Origin: Candidatus Venteria ishoeyi
Lineage (GTDB): Bacteria > Pseudomonadota > Gammaproteobacteria > Beggiatoales > Beggiatoaceae
Length of the DNA stretch: 64,000 nucleotides
Assembly (NCBI RefSeq): GCF_030378065.1
Contig: NZ_JAUCGJ010000006.1
Coordinates: forward strand, 46,580-110,579
Reading direction: 5' to 3'
Below the pieces are notes generated by a model. The model worked only from the letters and a program-made list of their open reading frames with translations, made no database searches and was not told the origin of the DNA. Below are positions 8,895 to 17,885 of the stretch, piece after piece (the first letter of the stretch is position 1; each line of letters opens with the position of its first letter). The translations under genes were made by a program, and so were the position numbers.

Positions 8895-9869
8895 ATGTCA
8901 GCACAACAAATAGCGCCCGATTCAGCAAATGAAGCCTCCTCGGAAAATATCTCATTAGCATCTCCTTCAAGCAAGCAGGAAATCCAGGAAGTAGCCGATA
9001 GTATATCAACAGAACCCGTACAGGAAGTTCTGGCACTGGTTGAAGGTGAAGCAATCACAGAATTACCAGGGGATTTATACATTCCCCCCGATGCTTTGCA
9101 GATTTTTCTGGAAACATTTGAAGGCCCGCTGGATTTATTGTTATACCTGATTCAACGTCAGGATCTGGACATCCTGAATATCCCGGTTACAAAAATTACC
9201 CAACAGTATTTGCAATATATAAAACTCATGCGAGAGTTAGAGCTGAATCTGGCGGGTGAGTATCTGGTCATGGCGGCCTTGTTGCTGGAAATTAAATCCC
9301 GGTTGTTATTGCCAAGGGATGAAGAAGAGGATGGGGAAGAAGAAGCCGATCCCCGTAAACAACTGGTACAACAATTACAGGAATATGCGCGTTTTAAAAA
9401 AGCGGCAGAGGATATTGGGCAATTACCGGCAATGGGGGTGGATACTTTTTTACTGGATGTGGAGATGCCGCCCATTCCACAAACTAAAAAGCCCCCTAAA
9501 ATTCCACTGGAGGCACTACTGCAAGCCATGCAGGATGTGTTATTGCGCATAGAAATGCACAGTGCGCATCAAATCTCCCGTGAACCGCTATCCGTGCGGG
9601 AGCGCATGACCCAGTTGCTGGAATTATTAAGCCAACACCCGGAACTGGATTTTCAGTTACTGTTTAATACCGAGGAAGGGCGTGCGGGTGTGGTTGTGGC
9701 GTTTTTAGCTTCACTTGAACTGGTCAAGGAGAAATTGGTAAACATTCGTCAGGAATATGCTTTCGGGCCAATTCAATTGGTGGAAAAACTCGAAATGGAA
9801 GTCGCAATGGAAGCAATGGAAGCAGGGGAAGCAGGGGAAGCAGGGGAAAATACAGCTATCGATACTTAG
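8895..9869 (+). CDS. scpA: ScpA, condensin kleisin subunit
   Basis: Kleisin that bridges the two SMC heads in bacterial condensin. After a non-conserved acidic N-terminal segment of about 60 residues, the family core begins at FETFEGPLDLLLYLIQRQDLDI and continues with ITQQYLQYI, LAGEYLVMAALLLEIKSRLLLP and a C-terminal winged helix near FLASLELVKEKL. It ends in a short MEA/GEA repeat tail coded by 9-bp units. It lies downstream of the yefM-yoeB module and has no strong ribosome site; TTATAAT just upstream may be a promoter -10 box. Confidence 0.93.
   Translation: MSAQQIAPDSANEASSENISLASPSSKQEIQEVADSISTEPVQEVLALVEGEAITELPGDLYIPPDALQIFLETFEGPLDLLLYLIQRQDLDILNIPVTKITQQYLQYIKLMRELELNLAGEYLVMAALLLEIKSRLLLPRDEEEDGEEEADPRKQLVQQLQEYARFKKAAEDIGQLPAMGVDTFLLDVEMPPIPQTKKPPKIPLEALLQAMQDVLLRIEMHSAHQISREPLSVRERMTQLLELLSQHPELDFQLLFNTEEGRAGVVVAFLASLELVKEKLVNIRQEYAFGPIQLVEKLEMEVAMEAMEAGEAGEAGENTAIDT
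9805..9849 (+). repeat. In-frame 9-bp tandem repeat in scpA
   Basis: Units of the ATGGAAGCA and GGGGAAGCA type follow each other about five times near the 3' end of scpA, encoding MEA and GEA triplets. The sequence differs from the scpB repeat but the 9-bp unit length and position are alike. Confidence 0.8.
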
Positions 9870-9877
9870 TACAATAC

Positions 9878-10222
9878 TTACTTATACAAGTATCTCACAC
9901 TTGTCTCTCCAGTCTTTTCTTGTATCTCAAATAAACATTCACAATATTCCTGATTTTCTTCAACGGGTGAGGGATCATCGGCGCAATTGCACCCGGCAAT
10001 GACACCGCTATAAAAAATACCCACCTGGGCTAAAATAATGCCCTCAGCTTCAGAGACTTTGAGTATCATTGCCTGTACTGGCGTGTCTGTCACATAACTG
10101 CTGTGCGCTAAACCTTGTTGCAGTGGTAATTGCGCAATGCCTAATTGTTCAATTTCCTGTTTAAGTACGGCTGCAAATCCTGCTGTTCCCCATGCTATAG
10201 CGGCTTCTTTTAAGTTAGTCAT
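9878..10222 (-). CDS. Conserved hypothetical protein with Cys-rich C-terminal half
   Basis: I do not recognise a named family. The 114-residue protein has a hydrophobic-patterned N-terminal half and a C-terminal region with CNCADDPSP and YCECLFEI. Four closely placed Cys could bind a metal or form disulfides, but there is no signal peptide. The ATG at 10222 is preferred over a TTG six bases upstream; there is no clear ribosome site. It is convergent with scpA and divergent from the DUF4126 gene. The even codon pattern and conserved-looking blocks support a real gene. Confidence 0.6.
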   Translation of the reverse strand: MTNLKEAAIAWGTAGFAAVLKQEIEQLGIAQLPLQQGLAHSSYVTDTPVQAMILKVSEAEGIILAQVGIFYSGVIAGCNCADDPSPVEENQEYCECLFEIQEKTGETSVRYLYK

Positions 10223-10322
10223 ATCCAATGTATTAATCTGAAGTTGATTAGAAAAGCCCTATTTTACCGTGTTAAACTATTGCGATAAAACTTAACTTTA
10301 ACCTGAACCCAGGGAGAACCCG

Positions 10323-11081
10323 ATGGAAGCCTATGAACAGATTATCAGTGTCCTTGCGTTAACGATGGGGGCATCCTGGGCCAGTGGCATTAATCTATAT
10401 GCAACATTAGCCGTTTTGGGATTAAGCGCACAAGCTGGCGGGGTCGAGTTGCCGCCTGATTTGCAGGTCTTAGAAAGCCCGATGGTAATTGGTGCAGCAT
10501 TATTAATGTACGCAGTGGAATTTGTGGCGGATAAAATTCCGGGTGTCGATTCCGCATGGGACAGTCTTCACACCTTTATTCGCATTCCTGCCGGTGCCAT
10601 GCTGGCAGCAGGTGCTGTTGGCGAAGTCGGGCCAATCATGGAAGTAGCCGCTGCAATTCTGGGCGGCGGCATGGCAACTGCAACTCATGCCACTAAAGCG
10701 GGCAGTCGAGCAGTCATTAATACCTCGCCAGAGCCGTTTTCCAATTGGACAGCTTCTGTGGGTGAGGATATAGCGGTCGTTGGCGGCTTATGGACGGCTT
10801 TACACAATCCGGTATGGTTTCTGATTTTTCTGGCAGTCTTTATTTTATTAATGGTGTGGCTGTTGCCAAAAATCTGGTCAGCAATTAAAGGTATTTTTAG
10901 TTTCCTTGGCAGGCTACTGGGGGGCAAAAGTGCACCTGAACCTGAACAGAAAACAGACACATCTGTCAATCTTAATGATGATAAGCTGGCACAACTGGAA
11001 AAATTGAAGTCGCTACTGGATTCTGGTGCTTTGACCGAAAAAGAATTTACTGAGCAAAAACGTAAGTTATTGGATAATTAA
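10323..11081 (+). CDS. DUF4126 membrane protein with C-terminal SHOCT motif
   Basis: Inner-membrane protein of unknown function. The N-terminal about 170 residues match the DUF4126 style (GASWASGINLYATLAVLGL, then PGVDSAWDSLHTFIRIPAG and several Gly/Ala-rich hydrophobic helices). A strong membrane segment lies at about 165-185 (WFLIFLAVFILLMVWLL). The last about 30 residues (KLAQLEKLKSLLDSGALTEKEF, split by family) form a SHOCT motif, often found on membrane or secreted proteins. The ribosome site AGGGAGAA is well placed. It appears to be a single gene. Confidence 0.82.
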   Translation: MEAYEQIISVLALTMGASWASGINLYATLAVLGLSAQAGGVELPPDLQVLESPMVIGAALLMYAVEFVADKIPGVDSAWDSLHTFIRIPAGAMLAAGAVGEVGPIMEVAAAILGGGMATATHATKAGSRAVINTSPEPFSNWTASVGEDIAVVGGLWTALHNPVWFLIFLAVFILLMVWLLPKIWSAIKGIFSFLGRLLGGKSAPEPEQKTDTSVNLNDDKLAQLEKLKSLLDSGALTEKEFTEQKRKLLDN

Positions 11082-11097
11082 TCGGAGTTAAATATAA

Positions 11098-11212
11098 GGT
11101 TTTTTATCTAAAAATGCCAAAATAAACCATATACTATCAATAACTTAGCGTAAAGTAAAAGCGACTTTTAATGCGATGAGTGACGCTTGAGCTTACGTGG
11201 AATTTGGATTAA
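11098..11212 (+). repeat. Degenerate intergenic repeat, family C copy 1
   Basis: The segment contains ACTATCAATAACTTAGCG and ends in GAGCTTACGTGGAATTTGG. Similar sequence occurs at 21283-21391 and 23213-23273, always in gaps. Its end also resembles the family B ends (AAGCTTACGTCGAATTC at 61577). It fills most of the gap before the PAN-domain gene. Confidence 0.4.
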
Positions 11213-11217
11213 TTAAT

Positions 11218-11985
11218 ATGAAAAATTTAGGCTGGCTCCTGTTATTATTGCCGCTGCTGGCAACAGCAGAAGGCATACGCATGGAAATTAACACAGTGCG
11301 TAATGGTTATGATTATCGCAGTTTTCCAACGCATAAACCGGGTAAGTGTCTCAAGGTCTGTCAACGTGAAAAGCAGTGTAAAGCGTTTAGTTATATTCTT
11401 GATCAACAGCGCTGTTACCTGAAATCAAGCGTGCCAAATGCCTCACGCGATCATAATGCTGTTTCCGGGGTAAAGCCAAAACGCAGCAGAGACAAGCATC
11501 GTGATAAGCACCCACCGAAACGAAATCGACCTGATAAACACCGACCAGATAGAAATAAACCCGGCTGGGATAAGCCCGATCAGAGAAAACCGGATTGGGG
11601 GCAGCCCTATCGTGGCAGACCTGATAAACACCGGAAACCTCATAAAAAGCAACGCATGTTTATTGAATACGATACGGATCGTTATGGTAATGATTATCGC
11701 AGTGATCACCGTCGTTCTACCCGTGCCTGCGCAAATTGGTGCCAACGGGAAGCAAGGTGCCGTGCTTTCAGCTTTTTAAAAACCAGCAAACGTTGCCATC
11801 TAAAAGATGGGGTTCCTCGCGCCAGTTTTAACCGGGATGTTGATTCCGGTATTAAAAAAGAACGACGTAGAGGCAGAGGCAGAGGCAGGCATCGTAACAC
11901 TGACAAATATCGGGACAGACCATCCAATGCTTATGAGCAACCGGATGCGCCACCTTATCAGGGTGGCTTTCGCAGGCTACCGTAA
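11218..11985 (+). CDS. Secreted protein with two PAN/Apple-like domains
   Basis: Predicted exported protein of 255 residues. The signal peptide MKNLGWLLLLLPLLATA is followed by a first PAN/Apple-like domain (GYDYRSFPTHKPGKCLKVC ... CKAFSYI ... CYLKSSVP) and, after a linker of about 70 residues rich in Lys, Arg, Asp and Pro, a second copy (GNDYRSDHRRSTRACANWC ... CRAFSFL ... CHLKDGVP). These domains bind proteins or carbohydrates in other systems. The strongly basic linker may contact cell-wall polymers or polysaccharide; that is inference. The ATG at 11218 gives a clean signal peptide and is preferred over the GTG at 11197. Confidence 0.78.
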   Translation: MKNLGWLLLLLPLLATAEGIRMEINTVRNGYDYRSFPTHKPGKCLKVCQREKQCKAFSYILDQQRCYLKSSVPNASRDHNAVSGVKPKRSRDKHRDKHPPKRNRPDKHRPDRNKPGWDKPDQRKPDWGQPYRGRPDKHRKPHKKQRMFIEYDTDRYGNDYRSDHRRSTRACANWCQREARCRAFSFLKTSKRCHLKDGVPRASFNRDVDSGIKKERRRGRGRGRHRNTDKYRDRPSNAYEQPDAPPYQGGFRRLP

Positions 11986-12002
11986 ACATCCAGGCAAAAA
12001 TC

Positions 12003-12488
12003 ATGAAAACTGACTTTTATACTTGCTTGGAACCATTAAGCCAATGCTTATTAAGTAAAAACTGGTTACTGACTACTGCTGAATCCTGTACCGGGGGCTG
12101 GGTTGCTCAAGCCGTCACTGCGCTTGCAGGCAGTTCCAACTGGTTTGATCGGGGTTTTGTCACCTATTCCAATGCTGCAAAACAGGAAATGCTGGGGGTT
12201 GCAGCCAATACGATTGCAACTCAGGGCGCGGTAAGCGAGGCAACTGTGCGCGCGATGGTACAAGGTGCCTTAAAACACAGCCATGCCCAAGTTGCAATCG
12301 CTATCAGCGGTATTGCCGGCCCTGGCGGTGGCTCCGTGGATAAACCCGTGGGTACAGTCTGGCTGGCTTGGAAAACGCCTGAGCAGGAACTCGCCAAATG
12401 TTTTGTTTTTGCCGGTGATCGCCTTGCAGTGCGACATCAGGCCGTTACCATGGCTTTGCAACAGTTATTGGAGTTGTTGGAATCATGA
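12003..12488 (+). CDS. pncC: PncC, nicotinamide-nucleotide amidase (CinA C-terminal type)
   Basis: Deamidates nicotinamide mononucleotide to nicotinate mononucleotide in pyridine nucleotide recycling. The 161-residue protein corresponds to the stand-alone CinA C-terminal domain: TTAESCTGGWVAQ with the catalytic Ser/Thr region, GFVTYSNAAKQEMLGV, VSEATVRAMVQGA and AISGIAGPGGGS. The ATGA overlap with the next gene at 12485 indicates coupling to the TPR protein. It is commonly linked to recA in gammaproteobacteria; that linkage is not seen here. Confidence 0.93.
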   Translation: MKTDFYTCLEPLSQCLLSKNWLLTTAESCTGGWVAQAVTALAGSSNWFDRGFVTYSNAAKQEMLGVAANTIATQGAVSEATVRAMVQGALKHSHAQVAIAISGIAGPGGGSVDKPVGTVWLAWKTPEQELAKCFVFAGDRLAVRHQAVTMALQQLLELLES

Positions 12489-14422
12489 GCCTGTTAATGG
12501 ATGCGCTGAAAAAAGCAGAAAAAGATCATGAAGGCGTACCGGAAAGCCAAAATATTGAGTTGGATCATGAAGATACTGTGCCTGAGCTGGAGCACGCAGC
12601 AGACGAACACAAGCCCACATCAGATAATGAGCAGGCCAAGATACAAGCCGAAAGCATCAGTGACAATGAAGTAGATAAAGCGCTGGAACACCATTATGCC
12701 TATGGATGGGTGGATGGTGTTTTAAAAATGGAGGAAGAGGACGGCGTAGATAATCAGCCAAATACAACCACAACGCCGCCGCTATCATCTACGGAAAACC
12801 CACAGCAAACAGCCACACCTATCTGGTCTCATGAACTGGCTGAAGATGAAGTGTTAGAATGGGATTCCAGTATAGATAGCAGTGCAAATGATGTGCAAGA
12901 TAATGTAAAACTCAATGCTGAAGCAACGCAGCAAGAAGCGACAGTTAGTACACCAGAAAATAGAGCCAGGTTAGAGGAAGCCAGATCAGATAAGGTATTA
13001 GAAAAACCAGGGATACAAAAAAAGCGTTCAGCAACGCCTACACTGGAATGGCTGGATGAAGAAGGCCCCGAAGGATTGACAGGCCGCAGCGCAATAGATA
13101 GTGTGCAATGGCTGGATGAAACGGATAAAGAAGATATCACTTCAACTTATCCCAGTCCCGAAACCCAGCCCCAGCAACAAGCCGCAGCAGTAAAAATTTT
13201 TTCTGCGGGCAAGCGGGTGAACAATGGTATGCATCGCGGCATTATCTGGTCTTTAGTTGCGCTGGGGGTATTATTATTTGCAGCTGGCGCAGCTTATTAT
13301 TTTTATCAGGCCTTTAAAGATTTATCTGCCACGCATTTTGTTAATGGCCCTCAATCAGGTGCCAAACCTGCTTTCACTAAATTTGCAGAAAAAATACAAT
13401 CCCTGAAAAGCCATCAAACAGATAGTAAAACTTTAAGTTCAGAGCAAGCAACTGCAACAGCAGAAAAAACTGAAAAACACCTAAAGCCTGCGACAACAAC
13501 AACCGAGCATCCTGAAGTTGCGCAATTAAAACCAGCACTGACAGAAAAACCGGTCACTAAAAAAACTGAACCTGTCCAACAGCCAAAATCTTTACCGCCC
13601 CCTGCAAGACCGTCAAAAGCTTTAAGCCCTTTTTTAGCACTGAAAAAAACACCAAATCTATCTGAAAAGCCACTATCGCCTAAGCTTTCTACGATGCCGT
13701 TCAATACCCAGGCCGGGATACAGGATAGCGAGGAAGCAATACCAACCCCACCTTTATTGGAGGCACTGAGCAAAGCAGACTTGGATGCCTTATCCAAAAA
13801 GGGGTTTGTGGTACAGCGTGCACCTAAAAATAAGCGCCTGCAAGCGCGTCTGCAACAAGCCTGGCAGCAATACCAATTAAAAAACTACCAACAAGCCTGG
13901 AATCTCTGGCAACAGGTATTAGCATTTGCACCCAACAACCGGGATGCTTTATTAGGCGCGGCAAATTCAGCATTACAGCTCAACCAGCAGCAACAGGCGC
14001 AGCAGTATTATCAACGGGTATTAAAATATTATCCCGATGATGCAATTGCGGAAGCGGGTCTTGCGCGTTTATTAAAATCGTTGCCAATTCAGAGCCGGGA
14101 ACGCCGCCTGCGTCAGCAATTACAGAAACAGCCCGATGCTGCGACCATACATTTTGAATTAGGTAACTTATATCACCAGCAGGGGGATTGGTCAAAAGCG
14201 CAGCAAGCCTATTTTGATGCCTGGCGCTATGATAAACAGCAGGCAGATTATGCGTATAATCTTGCAGTCAGCCTGGATCACTTAAAGCAGACACGTACTG
14301 CACTGGATTATTATTACAAAGCCTTAAATTTAATTAAAACAAAGCCACTCAACGCCACTTTTGAACCGCAAAGGGTTCAAAAACGAATTCAAACCCTGGA
14401 AAAGCAAATACATGGAAATTGA
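12485..14422 (+). CDS. Membrane-anchored TPR protein (MSLLMDALKKAE type)
   Basis: A 645-residue protein whose first residues MSLLMDALKKAEK are a recurring start of pilus/secretion-associated proteins. A long acidic, low-complexity cytoplasmic region (about 20-245) leads to one membrane helix (about 252-274) and a Pro/Lys/Thr-rich stretch. The C-terminal about 180 residues hold several tetratricopeptide repeats (AWQQYQLKNYQQAWNLWQQ, then FELGNLYHQQGDWSKAQQAY, then YNLAVSLDHLKQTRTALDYY). The protein could scaffold a pilus or secretion machine, as MshN-like proteins do, but the neighbours do not confirm this. It overlaps pncC upstream and the histidine kinase downstream. Confidence 0.75.
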   Translation: MSLLMDALKKAEKDHEGVPESQNIELDHEDTVPELEHAADEHKPTSDNEQAKIQAESISDNEVDKALEHHYAYGWVDGVLKMEEEDGVDNQPNTTTTPPLSSTENPQQTATPIWSHELAEDEVLEWDSSIDSSANDVQDNVKLNAEATQQEATVSTPENRARLEEARSDKVLEKPGIQKKRSATPTLEWLDEEGPEGLTGRSAIDSVQWLDETDKEDITSTYPSPETQPQQQAAAVKIFSAGKRVNNGMHRGIIWSLVALGVLLFAAGAAYYFYQAFKDLSATHFVNGPQSGAKPAFTKFAEKIQSLKSHQTDSKTLSSEQATATAEKTEKHLKPATTTTEHPEVAQLKPALTEKPVTKKTEPVQQPKSLPPPARPSKALSPFLALKKTPNLSEKPLSPKLSTMPFNTQAGIQDSEEAIPTPPLLEALSKADLDALSKKGFVVQRAPKNKRLQARLQQAWQQYQLKNYQQAWNLWQQVLAFAPNNRDALLGAANSALQLNQQQQAQQYYQRVLKYYPDDAIAEAGLARLLKSLPIQSRERRLRQQLQKQPDAATIHFELGNLYHQQGDWSKAQQAYFDAWRYDKQQADYAYNLAVSLDHLKQTRTALDYYYKALNLIKTKPLNATFEPQRVQKRIQTLEKQIHGN

Positions 14423-15644
14423 TAACAACTTAAACCCTTTAGATCATGCAGTGATTGCTGTTGTTGATGACAACCTGACTAACTTAAACTTATTACGCAG
14501 CATATTGGAATTTAGTGAATGCGTTGTGCATAGTTTTGTTGATGGCAACAGTTTTTTACAAGCCATGCCTAATCTGCAACCCGATTTGGTGTTATTAGAT
14601 ATCATGTTGCCGGACATTTCAGGTTATACCTTGTGCGAACGATTAAAAACAGATGTCAATACGATGAATATCCCTATCATCATGATCAGTGCGCTTAATG
14701 AGGTTGATGACAAGTTAAAAGCCTTTTCAATGGGTGCTGTTGATTACATCAGTAAACCTTTTTATGATCAGGAAGTGCTAGCGCGTGTGGCAACCCATTT
14801 AAAATTACGTGCACTGCAACAACGCATGAGTAAAGAAGTTGAAGAGCGTAAAGCAGCACAGCAAAGCTTACAGGAAACCCACGATGTATTAGAAACACGC
14901 GTTGCAGAACGTACTGAAGAGCTGAATGAGCTGAATAATGCTTTAAGCAAGACACTAAATTTTAAAGAAGAATTTTTATCACTAATGAGCCATGAGTTGC
15001 ACACCCCGCTCAATGCCATTTTTGGTCTGGCAGAAGCACTGCAAGATGGTATCTATGGCGAGGTAACACCCTTACAGCAGCAACGCTTGATAATGATTCA
15101 AAAAAGTGGAAAACAGCTTTTACAATTAATTGATACCATTTTAAACTTTTCCAAACTCAGTAAAACACAACTGAACCTGCAACATGCCATTGACCTGGAA
15201 AAAATATTTTCAGATAGCTTGGCGGGTGTTGCACAAGATGCTGAGCAAAAACACTTAGTCGTAAAGCAACAATTTAATGCTTTGACACAATCCCGTGTCT
15301 ATCTCGATGCGCCACGTTTACAACAGATTGTCGATAAATTACTCAGTAACGCCATAAAATTCACACCAGAAGGCGGAGAAATTGGATTAGAGGCTTCTTT
15401 ACTCAGTGCGGAACGGCAGTTGTTATTGACGGTATGGGACACTGGCATTGGCATCAAGCAGGAAGATCAGGAAAAAGTTTTTCAACCTTTTTTACAACTG
15501 GATCACAGTCTGGCAAGACAATATGAAGGGCTTGGCCTGGGTCTGGCGCTGGTTTCCAACCTGGTTAAGTTACATGGCGGCAGCGTGGAATTAAACAGCA
15601 AAGCTGGAGCAGGGAGCCGCTTTAGTATTTATTTACCCTATTAA
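14412..15644 (+). CDS. Receiver-first hybrid sensor histidine kinase
   Basis: A cytoplasmic signalling protein of 410 residues. An N-terminal receiver domain carries the acidic pair DD near 19-20, the phospho-acceptor Asp near residue 63 (LLDIMLPD) and Lys near 115 (ISKPF). A coiled coil (about 140-180) follows, then a HisKA domain with the phospho-His in SHELHTPLNA near 193, and an HATPase domain with LLSNAIKFTPEGG, VWDTGIGI and GLGLGLALV. There is no membrane segment, so input likely comes through phosphotransfer to the receiver. The ATG at 14412 overlaps the previous gene by 11 bases. Its stop codon TAA lies inside the end of a family A repeat. Confidence 0.92.
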   Translation: MEIDNNLNPLDHAVIAVVDDNLTNLNLLRSILEFSECVVHSFVDGNSFLQAMPNLQPDLVLLDIMLPDISGYTLCERLKTDVNTMNIPIIMISALNEVDDKLKAFSMGAVDYISKPFYDQEVLARVATHLKLRALQQRMSKEVEERKAAQQSLQETHDVLETRVAERTEELNELNNALSKTLNFKEEFLSLMSHELHTPLNAIFGLAEALQDGIYGEVTPLQQQRLIMIQKSGKQLLQLIDTILNFSKLSKTQLNLQHAIDLEKIFSDSLAGVAQDAEQKHLVVKQQFNALTQSRVYLDAPRLQQIVDKLLSNAIKFTPEGGEIGLEASLLSAERQLLLTVWDTGIGIKQEDQEKVFQPFLQLDHSLARQYEGLGLGLALVSNLVKLHGGSVELNSKAGAGSRFSIYLPY

Positions 15645-15805
15645 GGAGTGAGAATTTTATAACTTCAGCAACTTGGCTGGTCTTTTTCTCCATTTTCTGC
15701 GTTATGAAAACAGTTACATAGCTTGCTATGCGCCTGTTTTCACGCCTTGAAAATGAATAAAAATCCTGTGCCCAGTTCCTGCACTTATTTCATCCTCACT
15801 CCTAA
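15641..15805 (+). repeat. Family A 165-bp palindromic repeat, copy 1
   Basis: Starts TTAAGGAGTGAG and ends CTCACTCCTAA; these terminal inverted repeats bound an imperfect palindrome whose middle contains GAAAACAG ... CTGTTTTC around CATAGCTTGCTATG. It begins in the last codons of the kinase gene and supplies its stop. No coding capacity was seen. Confidence 0.85.
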
Positions 15806-15810
15806 GGTAT

Positions 15811-15860
15811 AAGCTCAGTCAGTACTAAAGATGCTGAAAGCTGCTTCTACCTCACGTTTT
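15811..15860 (-). repeat. Degenerate repeat, family B copy 1
   Basis: TAAGCTCAGTCAGTACTAAAG followed by GCTGAAAGCTGCTTC resembles the family B segment at 17886-17952 (AAGCTTCATTTAGTGC ... CTGAAAACCGCTTCCG). It adjoins the family A copy. The rest of this gap up to 15926 is the likely promoter region for the first PfkB gene. Confidence 0.35.
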
Positions 15861-15926
15861 ACCCTCATTCCATAGCATTTTATGTTATCCTGCTGGGTTC
15901 TTTAATAATTTTAGCGAGTTTCTTTC

Positions 15927-16859
15927 ATGTCAGCTTTAGTCTGTGGTTCTTTTGCATTTGATACCATCATGGTATTTGAAGATAAATTTGCCAATCATAT
16001 CCTGCCGGAAAAAGTACATATTCTGAATGTTTCTTTTATGGTGCCCAGTATGCGCCGCGAATTTGGCGGTTGTGCGGGTAATATTGCCTATACCCTGAAT
16101 ATGTTGGGTGGCGATGTCATTCCTATGGGGACGGTGGGTAAAGATTTTGGCGCTTACGGACAGTGGATGGACGAATGCAGTATTGATCGCTCCTTTGTCA
16201 TAGAAATTGACAATACGTATACAGCCCAGGCTTTTATTACCACTGACATGGCGGATAACCAAATCACCGCATTTCATCCGGGTGCGATGAATTTTTCACA
16301 TCAGAACCGTGTTAATCAGATTTCTGGCGTATCAATGGGCATGGTCTCACCTGATGGGCGTGATGGTATGATTGAACATGCCGCACAATTTGCACAGGCC
16401 GATATTCCTTTTTTCTTTGATCCCGGCCAGGGTATGCCGATGTTTGATGGTGAAGATCTCAAACGTTTCGTTGAACAGGCAAGCTGGGTCATCGTTAATG
16501 ATTATGAATTTCAATTACTCAGTGAACGCACTGGCTGGTCAGCCGAAATAATTGCTGCTAAGCTTGAAGCACTGATTGTGACACGGGGTAGTGAAGGTTC
16601 CATTATTTACGCCAATAATCAAGAAATTGAGATTCCATCTGCACCCGTTACTAAAATTAATGATCCAACCGGATGTGGCGATGCTTACCGTGGTGGTTTA
16701 TTATATGGTTTGCAACGAAATCTGGACTGGGCAACAACCGGGCGTATTGCCGCTTTATGTGGTGCCATTAAAATCGAACAACACGGTACCCAAAACCACC
16801 AATTTACCCTGGAAGAATTTCATGCTCGCTTTCAACAGGCATTTCAGTATGATTTTTAA
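15927..16859 (+). CDS. PfkB-family kinase, adenosine kinase-like
   Basis: A ribokinase-fold small-molecule kinase of 310 residues; related proteins are annotated as adenosine kinase or carbohydrate kinase, so the substrate is not settled. It shows the substrate-binding GGCAGNIAYTL near residue 48, the strand FFFDPGQGM, the IVTRGSEGS strand and the catalytic motif DPTGCGDAYRGG near 245-256, whose Asp is the general base and whose GCGD forms the anion hole. It lies 65 bases before a paralogue in the same direction, so the two are probably one operon from tandem duplication. This copy looks fully active. Confidence 0.88.
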   Translation: MSALVCGSFAFDTIMVFEDKFANHILPEKVHILNVSFMVPSMRREFGGCAGNIAYTLNMLGGDVIPMGTVGKDFGAYGQWMDECSIDRSFVIEIDNTYTAQAFITTDMADNQITAFHPGAMNFSHQNRVNQISGVSMGMVSPDGRDGMIEHAAQFAQADIPFFFDPGQGMPMFDGEDLKRFVEQASWVIVNDYEFQLLSERTGWSAEIIAAKLEALIVTRGSEGSIIYANNQEIEIPSAPVTKINDPTGCGDAYRGGLLYGLQRNLDWATTGRIAALCGAIKIEQHGTQNHQFTLEEFHARFQQAFQYDF

Positions 16860-16924
16860 GCCTGATTTAAAACAGGTTTGCAGATTAAATATCTAAATAT
16901 AATGGTTAAATAAGAAGGCCCACC

Positions 16925-17884
16925 ATGTCAATTCTTGTTTGTGGCTCATTGGCTTTTGATACCACGATGTTGTTGACTGAAAAAGTACAACGTCCTGTAC
17001 ACAATGCTGTGTCCCAGAACCCAAAAAACACCCCGGAAGATACGGAAACTTATTATCTGGTACCCGATTTGCGCCGGGAATACGGTGGTTGTGCCGGGAA
17101 TATTGTCTACAACCTCAAGCAACTGGAAAAAAGTGCTGAAATGATGTCCACTGTGGGAACTGATTTCAGCACTTACCAAACCTGGCTGGATAAGTGCGCA
17201 ATTTCAACACAATATGTGAAGCGTATCGCCCATACTTATACCGCACAGACTTACATCACACAGGACATGGATGATCACAAGATCATTGCGTTTCATCCTG
17301 GTGCGATGAATTTTTCACATTATAACCAGGTACCCACCGAGGCGCGTTTCAATTTAGCGGTGATTGCGCCCGATGGCGAGGAAGGTATGCGCACCCATGC
17401 GCGCCAACTGGTGCAACTGGGGATTCCCTTCTTATTTTATCCCGGTCAAAGTCTGTATGAAATGCTTAATGAAGATATTATGACCTTTATTGAGCAGGCA
17501 GACTGGGCCGTATTTAATCAGGATGAGTATCAATTTCTGACGCAAATCACGGGCTTGCAACCTGTGCAAATCAGTCGCCGTATGCAGGGATTAATTATCA
17601 ATAAAGGTGAACAAGGCAGCATCATTTATGTTGATGATCAGGAATACAGCTTACCCGGTGTGTATCCGCGTACGATGTCAGATCGCTCAGGCTGTGATGA
17701 TGCTTATTGCGCGGGTTTATTATATGGTTTATATAATGACATTGACTGGGAAACCAGTGGACGCATTGCCAGCCTGATGTGGTCAATTAAAGCCGAACAT
17801 CACGGCACCCAGCAACACAGCTTGAACCTGGAACGCTTTAAACAATTTTTTCAGCAGGTTTATGGTTATGCGCTGATTAGCTAA
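16925..17884 (+). CDS. PfkB-family paralogue with altered active site
   Basis: A 319-residue paralogue of the preceding kinase; the two share starts (MSxLVCGSxAFDT) and blocks such as GGCAGNI and AFHPGAMNFSH. The key motif DPTGCGDAYRGG has become DRSGCDDAYCAG: the anion-hole Gly is replaced by Asp and the preceding Pro-Thr by Arg-Ser. The strand motif FDPGQ has become FYPGQ. The reading frame is intact and the rest is well conserved, so this looks like a retained pseudokinase or an enzyme with changed chemistry, not a decaying gene. It has a short N-terminal insertion at about 25-40. Confidence 0.85.
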   Translation: MSILVCGSLAFDTTMLLTEKVQRPVHNAVSQNPKNTPEDTETYYLVPDLRREYGGCAGNIVYNLKQLEKSAEMMSTVGTDFSTYQTWLDKCAISTQYVKRIAHTYTAQTYITQDMDDHKIIAFHPGAMNFSHYNQVPTEARFNLAVIAPDGEEGMRTHARQLVQLGIPFLFYPGQSLYEMLNEDIMTFIEQADWAVFNQDEYQFLTQITGLQPVQISRRMQGLIINKGEQGSIIYVDDQEYSLPGVYPRTMSDRSGCDDAYCAGLLYGLYNDIDWETSGRIASLMWSIKAEHHGTQQHSLNLERFKQFFQQVYGYALIS

Positions 17885-17885
17885 T

